DNA of 43,860 bases from Phoronis australis (taxonomy: Eukaryota; Phoronida; Phoronidae). Under the pieces are notes generated by a model. The model was given only the letters and a program-made list of their open reading frames with translations, did not search any database and was not told where the DNA came from. Location of the stretch: the NCBI GenBank assembly GCA_002633005.1, contig NMRA01000618.1, positions 182,232 to 226,091 on the forward strand, given 5' to 3'. Position numbers and translations under genes: made by a program. Positions 11,706 to 21,942 of this stretch are shown here, in pieces; within the stretch, counting starts at the first letter, position 1; each line of letters opens with the position of its first letter.

Positions 11706-13315
11706 TTAATACAGACACGTCTATAAAGTCCTGCATAACGTTAAGACATAACACCTCCTGGCCGGACGCCAGATCGAAGTCCAAACCGAAATAGCGTTCA
11801 GTGACCTCTAAAATGAGGTCGAGATTTGTGTTTTGCACTGATCAGAATTCCATGTAACTTGAGACAAGGCCAGTTTTCGTTTCAGTTTCAGTTTCACGGG
11901 AGGCTTTATCAGCTGACAATTAATCATTGCTACCAGCCGAACATGTGGATGGTAGATAATACCCGGGACGTGACGTCAGTAACTGATGGCTTTGACAGCG
12001 CTCCAACTTAATGCAGAGCTTTCTTACTCGGCAGGAGCAATCTAAATTGTAGTTCCTGTGGCAGACATGTTATTCACGTTCCTTGTCCTCATGACACCTT
12101 TCGTATCGTTCTCAAACAGTTTTCCACCCACACGATTGCGCTGATACAATCCTAGGCATCACCCTTTGATTCTGTTTTCTACAGGGCTTGGAATAATCCA
12201 TCTGATAAAAAGGAAAATGTTCCAGGTGATGTATCGTTCTACAGAAAAGGTATAGAAATATTTTTGTTTAGTAAAATGTAGCTGCAAGAAACATTTTTTG
12301 TATAAATTGAGTCAAAATAATGACAAAGGATAAAAACAAGAAAAAACTGGAAATCTAATAAGATGAAATCGAAACCAAATGAAGGAAATCTTCTTAAAAG
12401 TGGAAAATTCCAAGCCCTGCTTCTAAAAGCTGGTGGAGTCGAGTAGACATGGCTTAAAATGCATATTGACAAAATATCTGCTTTATTTCAAAAACAACTG
12501 GTTTCAGATCTCAACAAAATCTCAACGGGTTTCGCTCCACGCACTTCGTCAAAGTAGCGACAAAATCTTACAGTGCAAGTTTGTTTACAAATAAACATTT
12601 ACCGTCTATATCTAAGCAGCGACGAAGCATTAATATCCGAGTACAGTGAACCGTGCAGCAATTACGGGGAGACGTTTGGCAGATTTCTGTCGCAGGCAAT
12701 ACAGTTTATTTTGACTCTATTTTACAACTCAACATTACCATGTTTCGAAGACCGCATGTCAGACAGCGATCTAGCCCGCACACCACCCTGTTTGTAAAAG
12801 TAAACAACAAACTAATCGACACGATATCGATTCTCCGCCCTGGAGGGTCACGCCATTTTACGACTTCTACGTGTACACGTAATTAAAGTCCTGTCACGCC
12901 TGTGCTACCCAAACCGAGAGTTCTGCTCGCACTCTGTCGTGACCAACGACGGAGGATTTTGGTTTATACGAAAAATCATGCCAGCGAATCCCGATTATTT
13001 TGTCCAGTTACTGTGGTCTATACCACGTGCGCAGCCACCCTGCAATATGGGGGACTCGAATACCCGACTACCAAAAAACGGGACTAAAAAACGCCGGGTA
13101 CCACGTTCAGAGCCGTGAATTATGTCTTTGTGTGTTGCGTCTTGTTAGTGGACTTTTGTCTCGTTTTGACGGACTTTAGTTTCTCTGAGGCGGGGGTTTT
13201 ACTACAAAGAAACGAACTAAACTTCATAGCTACCAGACGTGGAATGTAGACTCCAATTATTTTCCTGAGCAAACAATACGTACCTATGGAAGACTTTGAT
13301 TTTCGATAACGGCAG
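11706..13315. other. No gene recognised
   Basis: Several overlapping frames of 60-77 codons (12239-13087) are unrecognised and lack splice or start support. Confidence 0.35.
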
Positions 13316-13485
13316 CAGGGGTGGACCCAGGATTTTGAGTTAAAGGGGGGAGGCAGGACAGAATATTTGCCAAGACTTTGCCTGTCAGGCATTCGCACAC
13401 CCCTAAAATCCAAAGGTAATCTAGTAATCTGGGAGAATTTTAAGGGGGCCAATGCCCCCTAGGCCCCCCGCTAAATCCACCACTG
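13316..13485. mobile_element. 170-bp MITE with inverted ends and 5-bp flanking duplication
   Basis: Seen: begins CAGGGGTGGACCCAGGATTT and ends with the reverse complement of CAGTGGTGGATTTAGC, an imperfect inverted terminal repeat. G-rich and C-rich runs lie just inside (agggggg near 13345; gcccccta and gccccccgc near 13455-13470). GGCAG occurs directly on both sides (13311-13315 and 13486-13490). Known: short elements of this form (CAGNGGNGGA ends with poly-G) are common non-autonomous DNA transposons in animals. The superfamily cannot be fixed from 5 bp of duplication. Confidence 0.6.
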
Positions 13486-13877
13486 GGCAGGGTGTCAACG
13501 AGGTGTGAAAAGGAGCTTAAAATTTTGGGGACGCGAATTTGGTAACGACCTGGCGGTTGGGAAAGGCGCGAGTGGCGAGGTGGGTACAGATTCAACAGAA
13601 CAAGCGCCGAACAACTTTTGTCTTCAGCACAACATCAGAGCCAAGACCCACACACCCAACATCCGCCGCACCACGAGTTCCTCCATTCCCAGAGATGGTC
13701 GCTGATTGTGACTTGCGACACTTCCATCCTCGATTTCATTGTTTGTCGTATGTATGCATCTAGAGTGCGATAAGCACTTTCAGGCGCTATTGATCTATAA
13801 ATAAATAAGTAACTTTACAACCAACTAACCGACAAATGTACATGTATAGCGCGCGCGCGCACACACACACACGCACG

Positions 13878-13919
<42 letters not shown>

Positions 13920-14982
13920 TATATCATATCCACGTACAGAAGCATTGAAACAAATTAAATGGTCAAAAATGAACCTCTGCTTTAAGTACCTTACGGAAAC
14001 AGCATAAACTGAACAGAGCCTGTTCAAAAATGGCGTTATATGCATGTCTCACATACCACCGCAAATGCTCTGTCCGAGAATTCTTGAATTAAAATAATGC
14101 TGCAACAGAAAAAGTACACAAAAGGCTTACCGTTAAAAATCTCTCTGAATACAAGCTTTTCGCACACATGGTGTCGTAAAAACCCCCCATATACGGATAC
14201 ACCTATCATGTTACTGTATGTAGAGCACAATACAAAAATAAAATCTTTCTTAAAATACACGTTTCAAAACTTAATAGTGAACAGTCTAACGAGTTCTCAA
14301 GAACCCCTAAAATCCTGAATGATTCAATGCATACTAGTCTACAGGGTTGTTTTCGGACGACGCAAATTAAAGTTGTTGCGAAAAAAACAAGGCTATGCAA
14401 AAAAAACACGCAAAAACACGAGAGTGAAAGACGACCATGCTAGCGTATCCTTCCAAAATAACGGGCACTGAAGTGATGTGTCGGAACTGACGTGCTGGGT
14501 TAGAGGCTGGAATGTTGAATTGTGGGATAGAATACAAGTACTGTATACTGTTTTCCATTCCATAAGTGACCAATCCTCGCCGAAAGTGCTTTGCGAGTGT
14601 CTTGCGTCAACGGAACACAACCCAGCCTACTAGCATACATCCGTTAACGGACCCAAAACATGGAACTTGAATTATATGGCGCAGTAAGAATGGGACATCA
14701 GTTGTGCCACATTGGTTCCTCATAACTGATTTGGAACTTTCCTACATGTATACACCTTGTAAAATACCGAACTACAAAAACATAGTTAATACTGTTTGAA
14801 TATCTCAGGTCTCTAGACAGGTTCTTAGAACTGGAAGTAATACTTTCTACAGACATAGGCAAGAGCTGCTAAAAGCTATTGTACGAGCATTGTGACTAAC
14901 CCATAACCTCTATTGACCTAGCATGTAATGGCAAAATTGTCATATTCACATAACAAACGATTTCCATTTAGTTAGAATTTCC
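13486..14982. other. No gene recognised; ENPP downstream region
   Basis: Contains the microsatellite at 13849-13917 and many short mutually overlapping frames without recognisable content. The ENPP 3' UTR must start here (just below 14983, minus strand). I did not find an obvious AATAAA on that strand close to the stop. Confidence 0.35.
13849..13917. repeat. (GC)n(CA)n microsatellite
   Basis: A short alternating GC run is followed by about 28 CA-type dinucleotides with three CACG interruptions. The whole tract alternates purine and pyrimidine, so it can adopt Z-DNA. It produces the poly-Val/Cys minus-strand frame at 13815-14045, which is not a gene. Confidence 0.95.
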
Positions 14983-15291
14983 TTAGGGCAGTAAAGGGAA
15001 AAATATAATTAGGAGAAATAGAGCACAGGAAATACGTCCTCGATCAGCTGCACCAATAGGTCGCGGTTGAAGCATACCACTAAGCTTGGACAAACTTCCG
15101 TTATTCGGTGCTGGCGTGACTCCAGTGATCTCACACAGTATGGGGTAGATGTCGACGATGCTGAACGGTTTAGCGGTGTAAGCAGGCCTGAAGTCAGGCC
15201 CTCTGGCGCGAAACATGGTCTTCATGGAAGGCAGATCATTGTCGTAACCGTGGGTACCCACGTCATACAGTTTATATTTAGAAATATTTTT
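14983..15291 (-). CDS. ENPP: ENPP exon 5: last metal ligand and hydrophobic C-terminus
   Basis: Residues 328-429 and stop. Contains YDVGTHGYDNDLPSM (H341) and IVDIYPILCEITGVTPAPNN, a hallmark of ENPPs. It ends SCALFLLIIFFPLLP directly before the stop. No positively charged cytoplasmic tail follows; a GPI signal with an attachment site in the small residues about 10-15 positions before it (IGAAD) is possible. Acceptor tttttacag. Confidence 0.88.
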   Translation of the reverse strand, partial: KNISKYKLYDVGTHGYDNDLPSMKTMFRARGPDFRPAYTAKPFSIVDIYPILCEITGVTPAPNNGSLSKLSGMLQPRPIGAADRGRISCALFLLIIFFPLLP

Positions 15292-18200
15292 CTGTAAAAA
15301 TAAAAGCAACCTAATCTAATAAATGGGTATTTTGAGCGACAAAACTTAGTTGAATAGAATTGTTGTGCCTGTCCAGCGTGCACATTTATGTAGTAAAAAG
15401 ACTCCCTAACGATACATGTACGTGGAAGCAATAGTGGGCAACAATAAGTTTACTACTGCAAGTTGGGCTTCAGGGATCCGTTTTCAAAAACATGGGCATG
15501 AGTATATTGATCCACACGGCCTCACATCTTTTGATCAATAAGGAAGACCTCAGGGCCATGCTAGTCTTGTCTTTTTTCGCTTCGAATTTTACTGGGCCAA
15601 TTGGACGAGTTACGCGATTGCAGTGCGTCCATAAATTGTTGTTGCACCAATGACGAGGGGCGCGCTGCTAAAAGTGGTTACGGCTTATCGAACGATGCAT
15701 GCATTCATAACCACGCGGATTCTTTAAGTTAGCCTATAAACAAGTGCCCCCCACAAATAATTCAGTTGCTCCCTGCTACCCCTGCAGGCCCGTAGCCAGC
15801 ATTTCGTGGGGGGGACCTTTGTCATTTTCCAAACGGTGACACAGAGGAGTTTTCAGTAAAGGCTCTTGAAGCAGCTTAATTAGGGGGAGGGAAATCTGTA
15901 TACGCAAGAATGACCCTCAGCTCTTTGTTCCTGAAATGAGATGGAATTCGTAATACCAGAAATGAGGGTTGCTCGCAACGGGACTCAAATTCGGATGCAA
16001 TTGTAAACTTTCACATCAGGCGTGCTTCTATTAGTGATTGCACCTCATTCTCGGACGGAAATGTTCAGTAGGAAAATGACTTGACGATTTTTTTATCTGG
16101 TTGTAGTTTTACGTGTTACAGAAGGTGCCCAACATTCGCAAGGTTCAATATTCAGACGGTTCACTCTTCCTTAGGTTCACTAATCCGAAGGTTCACAACT
16201 CCGAAGGTTCACTACTCCAAAATATCAAACATTTCGCACTCGGTTGTAATTTTTGTACTTTTACGTGCAAAAATAAACGATACTTCAATTATTGAGTGGT
16301 TTACCTGTACGCTCGGATCATGACGGCGACATCCCGTTGCTCCCAACTTGTTCGATTGTATAGCCCAACAACAAGTTCGGAAGTTTTCCCCCCGTAGCCA
16401 ATTAACTCCATTCTGACGTTGATGGTTGGAGGGCCTGCGCTCTTTTGTTTGATAATTGCTCTAATCTCCGATCAGATCGTATCTAGCCTGACTGGGATGG
16501 GCTCATAAAAATGAAAGCTAAGCCAGATATCATCGCACGTTCAGCACCCCTCACGTCTGGAAAAGTTACTGAACGACAGAAAGCTGTAATGTTCCATGCG
16601 CATGCGAAATTTGCCTACATGTCTTACGAATATGGAAAAATGAGTACGTACTGTACTTACGTTTTTAAAAGAATATGAGGTCGGGATATTGGAGAATTAT
16701 GGACCACTATACATTTATCAAGTTCATGTCGAGATCGCATCATTTCACAGCGCCACCAAAAAATTCAGGCCGCTGCACCTCAACCTCACCCACCGGAACC
16801 ACGCGCACGACCAGGTCAAAACTAAGTGTACATGTATAGTAGACTACTCTGTCCCTGCCAGTCTCCACGAAAGCAGAGAGTCTCATTCTAGTCTTCTTAA
16901 GTTTAGAATCGCCGTTGGCCGTTACAGCCTTGATCCGTGTCCCAGATGTTGTCCCTGCTTGAGAATGAGTTATAAGATTCAAGAATATCACAATTTGCAG
17001 TGATTGAAGACATTGTAATCAATGTTCTATAAAATCTTCAACTCTTTCCTGCCTTTCAATGGTTACTAAATGGACACAAACACAATATTTCATTCATGTC
17101 TGTTTCGTTTCATTAGCGGGCAGTCCAAGAAATGAACTGTCAGAATTCTGGACTCGGAATTGTGGACATTAGAAGTAGTGAACTTTAGAAGGTAGCGAAA
17201 CTTCGGAGTAGTGAACCGTCAGAGAGCAGACTTTCGGAGTAGTCAACCTTCGGAATAGTGACATGTAACCTTGCAAATCGTTTCCTAGTAGTTTGTTGCT
17301 CGTATGAAGTCTGCGAGGCTGTGCACAATTGACACTGATTGACAAGAGAACACTTTCTTCATTGACCAATATTTTTGTTAGGTCTAGATCTGTTTTTCCC
17401 TAACAATTGGGGTTTTCTCATACAACTGTATCAAGAAAACACGGCATTTCAACGTCTAGTTTTTGAGCGACCACGGAGACTTCCTGTAGTGAACATTCTG
17501 CCGGCGTCTACTGAATTTAAAAAGAATGGAAACGCACGCATGTGTACACACGTGCACGTTGATCCACCAATGGACACTGGATGAACATCATATCTGACGA
17601 TCACTTTCTATTCGAAATTTGAAAATCCTTACACTTTACCGTACTATGCTAGCACTGGGTACACACTGGGTATATAAATGCTTACAACAACATTTCGTCG
17701 TATTTTTATACCCACTCATGCCAAAGTGGAACATTTTAAGAAAAGTTCTTAATAGCTTTTAGTAAAAAGGCCTGAAGCATAATATAAAAATTGCATATGT
17801 AGATGATCTACCACTTGACACATGATGCTCGAGTCTAGCCAACTTGAGACCCACATCACCTTAAAAAGAGGCACCTTTCCGGTCCACTACAGCCACCACA
17901 TCGAGTCAATTACAACTGAACTAAACGTAATGATCATGGACCAAAACCAAGCTCATAACCAAAAAACGCAAATTCATTCATTAAGGTTTAAGAAAAATGG
18001 GAGAAACAATGAATACAGTCATATTAAAGAAAAAGAAGCTCCCTTTATGGATTCACAGCTTGATGACGCCTTACCAGTCTCACGTTGTAACCTTCATTTG
18101 CAATCACTATGATTGGTCGAACTCGGTCACTGTTTGCGAACCGTTTCTCCTTCGGGAAGTCTTCCTTCTTCCAAACCGTCATGTTTGGATGCGCATTACG

Positions 18201-20971
18201 CAGAACGTTGTACAGGTTGTCAAGGCTGTTCTCAGCTGGTTCAATCTGACATGTTGTACCCCAATCTGCTGTGAATTTGACATCACTCTCCCGGAAGTTA
18301 GGCAATTCTACCAGGTTAATAATATTTTCCTGGAATATATAAGATGGATTAATTGCCTATCCAAAATAGGAAGGCACTGGCTCCGTTTCAATCGTTTTTC
18401 AGAAAACGGAGGCTTCCGTACGGATTTCAAGTGCAACTATACATTAGTCCGATGGTGTTTACGTGTATTTGCGACATGGTGAAAAATATGAACGTGCACA
18501 TAGAGCTACCTTGATCAACGATTTGCAATACCGAGCACCGATTGTTCGTGTACATGTACATGTATACCCTAAACACAGTCGCCATGAATACACGACCCAT
18601 AAATTAGATAACGTACATGGCTTAGAGGGACTGGCTCACAGACTCACTTGCTTCATATACGTCATTCCGTGATCGCTGACGACAACAAGGTTGACAGTAT
18701 CCCATAAATCTTTCTTTTTCAACTGCTGCAGGAGGTAACCAAGATACCCGTCAACCTCCTCCAAAACTTTCACGACTTCCGGGCTATCAGGACCATGGAG
18801 GTGACCCGTGAGGTCTGGCTCGTGGTAATACACAGTGGCGAAGTCAACGTCGTCCTCCGTGAACCACTTCAGTACCTGAAAACCAATAGCATACATGCGT
18901 CTTTATGGGGGCGTAAACAGCATTGATTGTTGGAAATGCTTTTAAGAATAAAACGCATCAACTTACTTGGTCCACTCTGTCCTTGAAGGGCACGGTCTTG
19001 TCGTATTCTTTAACAAATCTCGCATCCACACTCGAATCAGAGAGAGCTGTCTCGCTCCCAGGCCAGAAGTATGTTCCTGCTTTTTTCTTTTGTCGTCGAA
19101 CGGTTCGCCATATGGGCTCACCTAACCACCAGCGGGGATCTCGCACTTGACTGCTGTTGGTTCTATCAAACTGACCCAGTACTGGGTCGTAGAAATGGTT
19201 CCCTTGTATACCGTGATTCTCTTGATATAGGCCTGAAACGTAAATTAAGATTTGTTTGGCCTTAATCATAACGCTTAATCGTCGTGAGAGACCGTCCCGA
19301 GTTGGTATGTGGTGCAACTCGGGACGGTCTGGGGTCTACAGAAAACCATAGTTCAACTGTGAGTCTACACCAATGTGATAAACGAGAGTAGTTCTACTTG
19401 CTGCGTCAGCTGCTGGTATGCTTATCTCTTTTATGACACACAATGTGCGACTGGGCAAAGCGTTTTCAAAATAATGTGGATAAATCAGTGGAGTGTGAAA
19501 CCCCTGAGGTCCCTGTCAAGTCCTCACGGCAATTTTACGTTATGTAGGGGTTCAACAGACAAAACTATTCAGCGGCAATACGCAGAGATCAGATACCACA
19601 GATACTCCGTTACCTTTTCATGAGTGCCGGAATCGGTCACCATAACCTACGTCAAAAGGCAATTGGAGGCTTCTAGATTATTGCACTAAATTGCAACCAC
19701 AGGACTCACTTTTTTCGTGAGGCTCAGACACCCCTGCAGAAGGAAGCATCAGTTCCTACTTTACCCATTGCCTACTCGGTCAGCCATTCGCCCAAATAAT
19801 ACATGCATGCATTAGTCGAGGTGCAATACTACCCTCTCACCCTACAGACTATAAAGAGAAAATACATTCTTGAAAAGCACAACGAAGTTCAGTAGAACGT
19901 AGTGTATTCGTGATGACTAAAGGTGTTAATTGGCAACTTCCAATGTTTTTAATTCATTTCAATGGATATCTGTTTTAAATCTTTAAATTTGATAACCATC
20001 TCCGATAAAGATTGAGATAAATTTACCAGGACCCTCCAAATATGGCAAACTTCGGAACATCATGTCTCAAAAAATGGCATCCATATGAAACTTTCAGTTA
20101 CCATGTATTACGCACATTTCTCGAGAAAGCTTTTAGAAATTATTTTTAATATTTTCCACTTGAGCATGAAGAGCTATCCAATATAGGATCTTTATGATTT
20201 TCATGAAAACACGATTCATACCACGCGCATTCGAATCAACGCAAGAACAACCAAGTGATAAAGTGTTCGTGCGTATGATTCCATGTTCGTGTGTATCATT
20301 TCATGTTCGTATGCGTGCTTTTTGTGGCTCGAGCGCATGGTTTGTGTTCGTATGCTTGGTTTGCGGGTTCATACATGTAGGTCCGCAGATGGTTCGTGCG
20401 TAAGATGTAATGCTTGTGCACACGATTCTATGGTACTCCTGAGAGGTGATCCACTCTCAGACTTTCAATTTCATATTCGGTGCCTCTAATCCACCTAAAT
20501 ATATACAAACATTTGGGAAATAACCTTTCGAAATATGTGCGCTCGGTGCACGCTTATTGTAGAAATTCTGCAATTCCGTGAGCATCCTACGTCAATTCTA
20601 ACATTTCAGTGCAAACTCGGCATCAACTTAAAGACAATGAAATACCGCATATATCAACGATAAACCCTGTACAAGGCAGCTACTTAAAACTCTCCTACGC
20701 CCTACCTATGGGAGACAAGTAAATTCATAAGCGTCTCACCTGTTGCTATGGAGTAGTGGGCGGGGAAGCTCTTGGTACTAAACGTGCTAGTTATGTTGTC
20801 TGCTGTGACACCAGTCTTGGCAACCTCAGCGAAGTTATGTAAGCTGGTCTTCTTGAAATAGTCCGCGCGAAAGCCGTCGAACGACACCAAAAGTGTCTTT
20901 TTCTTCGCTTGGCGCGAACAACCAGAACAGAACGCAAAGAGAATAACGACGAGTGCAAGTCGAAGAATCAT
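14983..20971 (-). CDS. ENPP: Ectonucleotide pyrophosphatase/phosphodiesterase, ENPP4/5-like, five exons
   Basis: Seen: five minus-strand exons (20971-20740, 19232-18967, 18875-18648, 18329-18075, 15291-14983), all with GT-AG borders and matching phases, join into 429 codons plus stop. Residues 1-18 form a signal peptide. Metal ligands are D32 (SFDGF), D187 and H191 (EPDLTGH), D234 and H235 (SDHGM) and H341 (THGYDN). N89 (HGIQGN) is the conserved substrate Asn. The nucleophile position (before FP in TK-x-FP) is Ser68 instead of Thr, and the next conserved Asn is Ala71. Residues ~414-429 are hydrophobic with no charged tail, more like a GPI-anchor signal than the single-pass anchor plus tail of ENPP4/5. 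Known: these secreted or membrane-bound two-zinc enzymes hydrolyse phosphodiester or pyrophosphate bonds of nucleotides or lipids outside the cell. The length fits ENPP4/5 (about 450-480 residues). Substrate is not predictable here. A gttttcag acceptor just before the ATG suggests a 5' UTR intron. Confidence 0.9.
16137..16216 (+). repeat. 16-bp minisatellite array A, five units (ENPP intron 4)
   Basis: Five 16-bp units in strict register around CCGAAGGTTCACTACT; the first is the most diverged. Related arrays lie inverted at 17135-17262 and in the same sense at 41471-41550. Non-coding, since 16 is not a multiple of 3. Confidence 0.8.
16319..16591 (+). repeat. 273-bp dispersed repeat, copy 2 (ENPP intron 4)
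   Basis: Aligns along its whole length with 4512-4790, same orientation, with scattered substitutions and small indels (for example gatatcccg against gacatcccg). It lies between minisatellite arrays A and B. It is antisense to the ENPP transcript. Class unknown. Confidence 0.75.
17135..17262 (-). repeat. 16-bp minisatellite array B, inverted relative to array A
   Basis: Degenerate units of GGAGTAGTGAACCTTC, the reverse complement of array A's unit. Arrays A and B, each next to a GCAAGGTT motif at its outer edge (from 16138, and inverted at 17268-17275), face each other across ~1.1 kb. They may be the ends of a single element. Confidence 0.7.
18075..18329 (-). CDS. ENPP: ENPP exon 4
   Basis: Residues 243-327, 85 codons starting ENIINLVELPNF and ending EGYNVRL. 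It matches the less conserved part of the phosphodiesterase domain, between SDHGM and the last His ligand, including RVRPIIVIANEG. Acceptor atattccag, donor GTAAGG. The long intron 4 (18074-15292) follows. Confidence 0.85.
18648..18875 (-). CDS. ENPP: ENPP exon 3: second metal site
   Basis: Residues 167-242, 76 whole codons. Contains EPDLTGHLHGPDSP (zinc ligands D187, H191) and VVVSDHGMT (D234, H235). Acceptor ggttttcag, donor GTGAGT, phase 0 at both ends. Confidence 0.9.
18967..19232 (-). CDS. ENPP: ENPP exon 2
   Basis: Residues 78-166: GLYQENHGIQGNHFYDP, then EPIWRTVRRQKKKAGTYFWPG, the conserved region lining the active site. Acceptor acgtttcag, donor GTAAGT, end in phase 0. The intron between exons 1 and 2 is 1,492 bp or slightly more and holds a 16-bp perfect hairpin and a dispersed repeat. 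Intron 2 is only about 91 bp. Confidence 0.9.
19289..19330. repeat. Perfect 16-bp inverted repeat with 10-nt loop (ENPP intron 1)
   Basis: AGACCGTCCCGAGTTG (19289-19304) is followed after 10 nt by its exact reverse complement (19315-19330). It would fold as a stable GC-rich hairpin in the ENPP pre-mRNA or its antisense. No homologous copy was noticed elsewhere in the window. Confidence 0.85.
20035..20125 (+). repeat. Dispersed repeat, copy 2 (paired with 10255-10345)
   Basis: Shares atatggcaaacttcggaaca and catatgaaactttcag with the copy at 10255-10345 in the same order and strand. Lies in ENPP intron 1. Confidence 0.5.
20263..20325 (+). repeat. Short degenerate tandem repeat, about 20-bp unit
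   Basis: Three adjacent units of the form GTTCGTGTGTATGATTCCAT. More diverged GTTCGTATGC/GTTCGTGCGT pieces continue to about 20405. Non-coding. Confidence 0.5.
20740..20971 (-). CDS. ENPP: ENPP exon 1: signal peptide and nucleophile loop
   Basis: Codes for residues 1-77 plus one base. It covers the signal peptide (ALVVILFAFCSG), the first zinc ligand D32 and TKSFPAHYSIATG, with Ser at the nucleophile position. Donor GTGAGA follows directly. The ATG is the first in frame and precedes an ideal hydrophobic signal; an acceptor-like gttttcag lies about 16 bases upstream of it. Confidence 0.9.
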
Positions 20972-21942
20972 TTCTGGAGAGCAAACTCTGAAAACGAAGT
21001 ATTCTCAAAATCACTTGTCTATATGAATACATAATTGCAGTTACATGTACTGTACACCTAGTTCAAGCACGACGACGTAATAGGTGCCACTGGACGAAAG
21101 CCTGCAATTTCATCTGAGTTTTGCTTCTTTGAACACAGATAGGGACAATTTGAGGAGGGATTGTGAGGTTGTTCCTGCATGCAAAAGCTTTGACAACATG
21201 AAATTAAAGCGCCGTGTAGCGTTTACAAGCGATATGCATGGTTATCTTACATGGTGCAGTAATGTATGATACACGGAACAGAGGAGACAAAGCCAAATCA
21301 ATAATCTTTACTCTCTCGCAACATTTATGAGCCGGTACCGAAGCTTTTGAAACAATAACCAAACGTTGTCAAGCTACAAAACACGGAACTGATCTGGACC
21401 AGCAAAATAAAAGGCATCTTTTACTTACAGATATTCCACTCATTTAATAATTCATGACGATTTGTTATTAACTGTCTGACCTTTATTCAACATCAGCTGT
21501 TGCGCACTGAGGGTTGGGGAGAATTTCATTGGCACGATGATGTCATATGTACCACTTTAAGCTGATTGGTTGAGCATTTCGCTGGGGCGCCCGGAGGGGT
21601 TATGGGCGGTGTATTTTACGTCGCAATTAATTACTTTCCATGGTATGCAAGAAACAATGACGAATTTAAAACAAAAACAACATTTTATTAAAAACTACTT
21701 GTGTTTCTGATGTCAAAAGTGTGTTTTGTTTGGTGGCTGGAGGCTACTTTTAATAGTAGAGACACTGGTGTTGATTTCAGGGAATGTATTGCAGATAATA
21801 GGTGAGAACTTTAATGTGTTAAACATTTCAAAAACACATTTGATTGTGTTGTTTTACAGCCTTAGTCTAGGCTAATATGTCCAATAGGTCTATACCTCCC
21901 AACCATATTCCAGAAATGCGCCCTGCGGCCATAAAGCCAACA
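20972..21942. promoter_or_regulatory. ENPP upstream region; no other gene recognised
   Basis: Should hold the ENPP 5' UTR and promoter (minus strand). A GC-rich patch with gggcgg at about 21575-21610 and a tgatgtcat motif near 21538 are seen. Nothing fixes a transcription start. Confidence 0.25.

Noticed and set aside
13815-14045. Cys/Val-rich minus-strand frame resembling a small cysteine-rich protein
   Set aside because: Translation of the CA/GC microsatellite.
15785-15820. CAGGCCCGTAGCCAGCATTT followed by a G-run, like a MITE terminus
   Set aside because: No matching opposite terminus was found nearby; may be a lone end.
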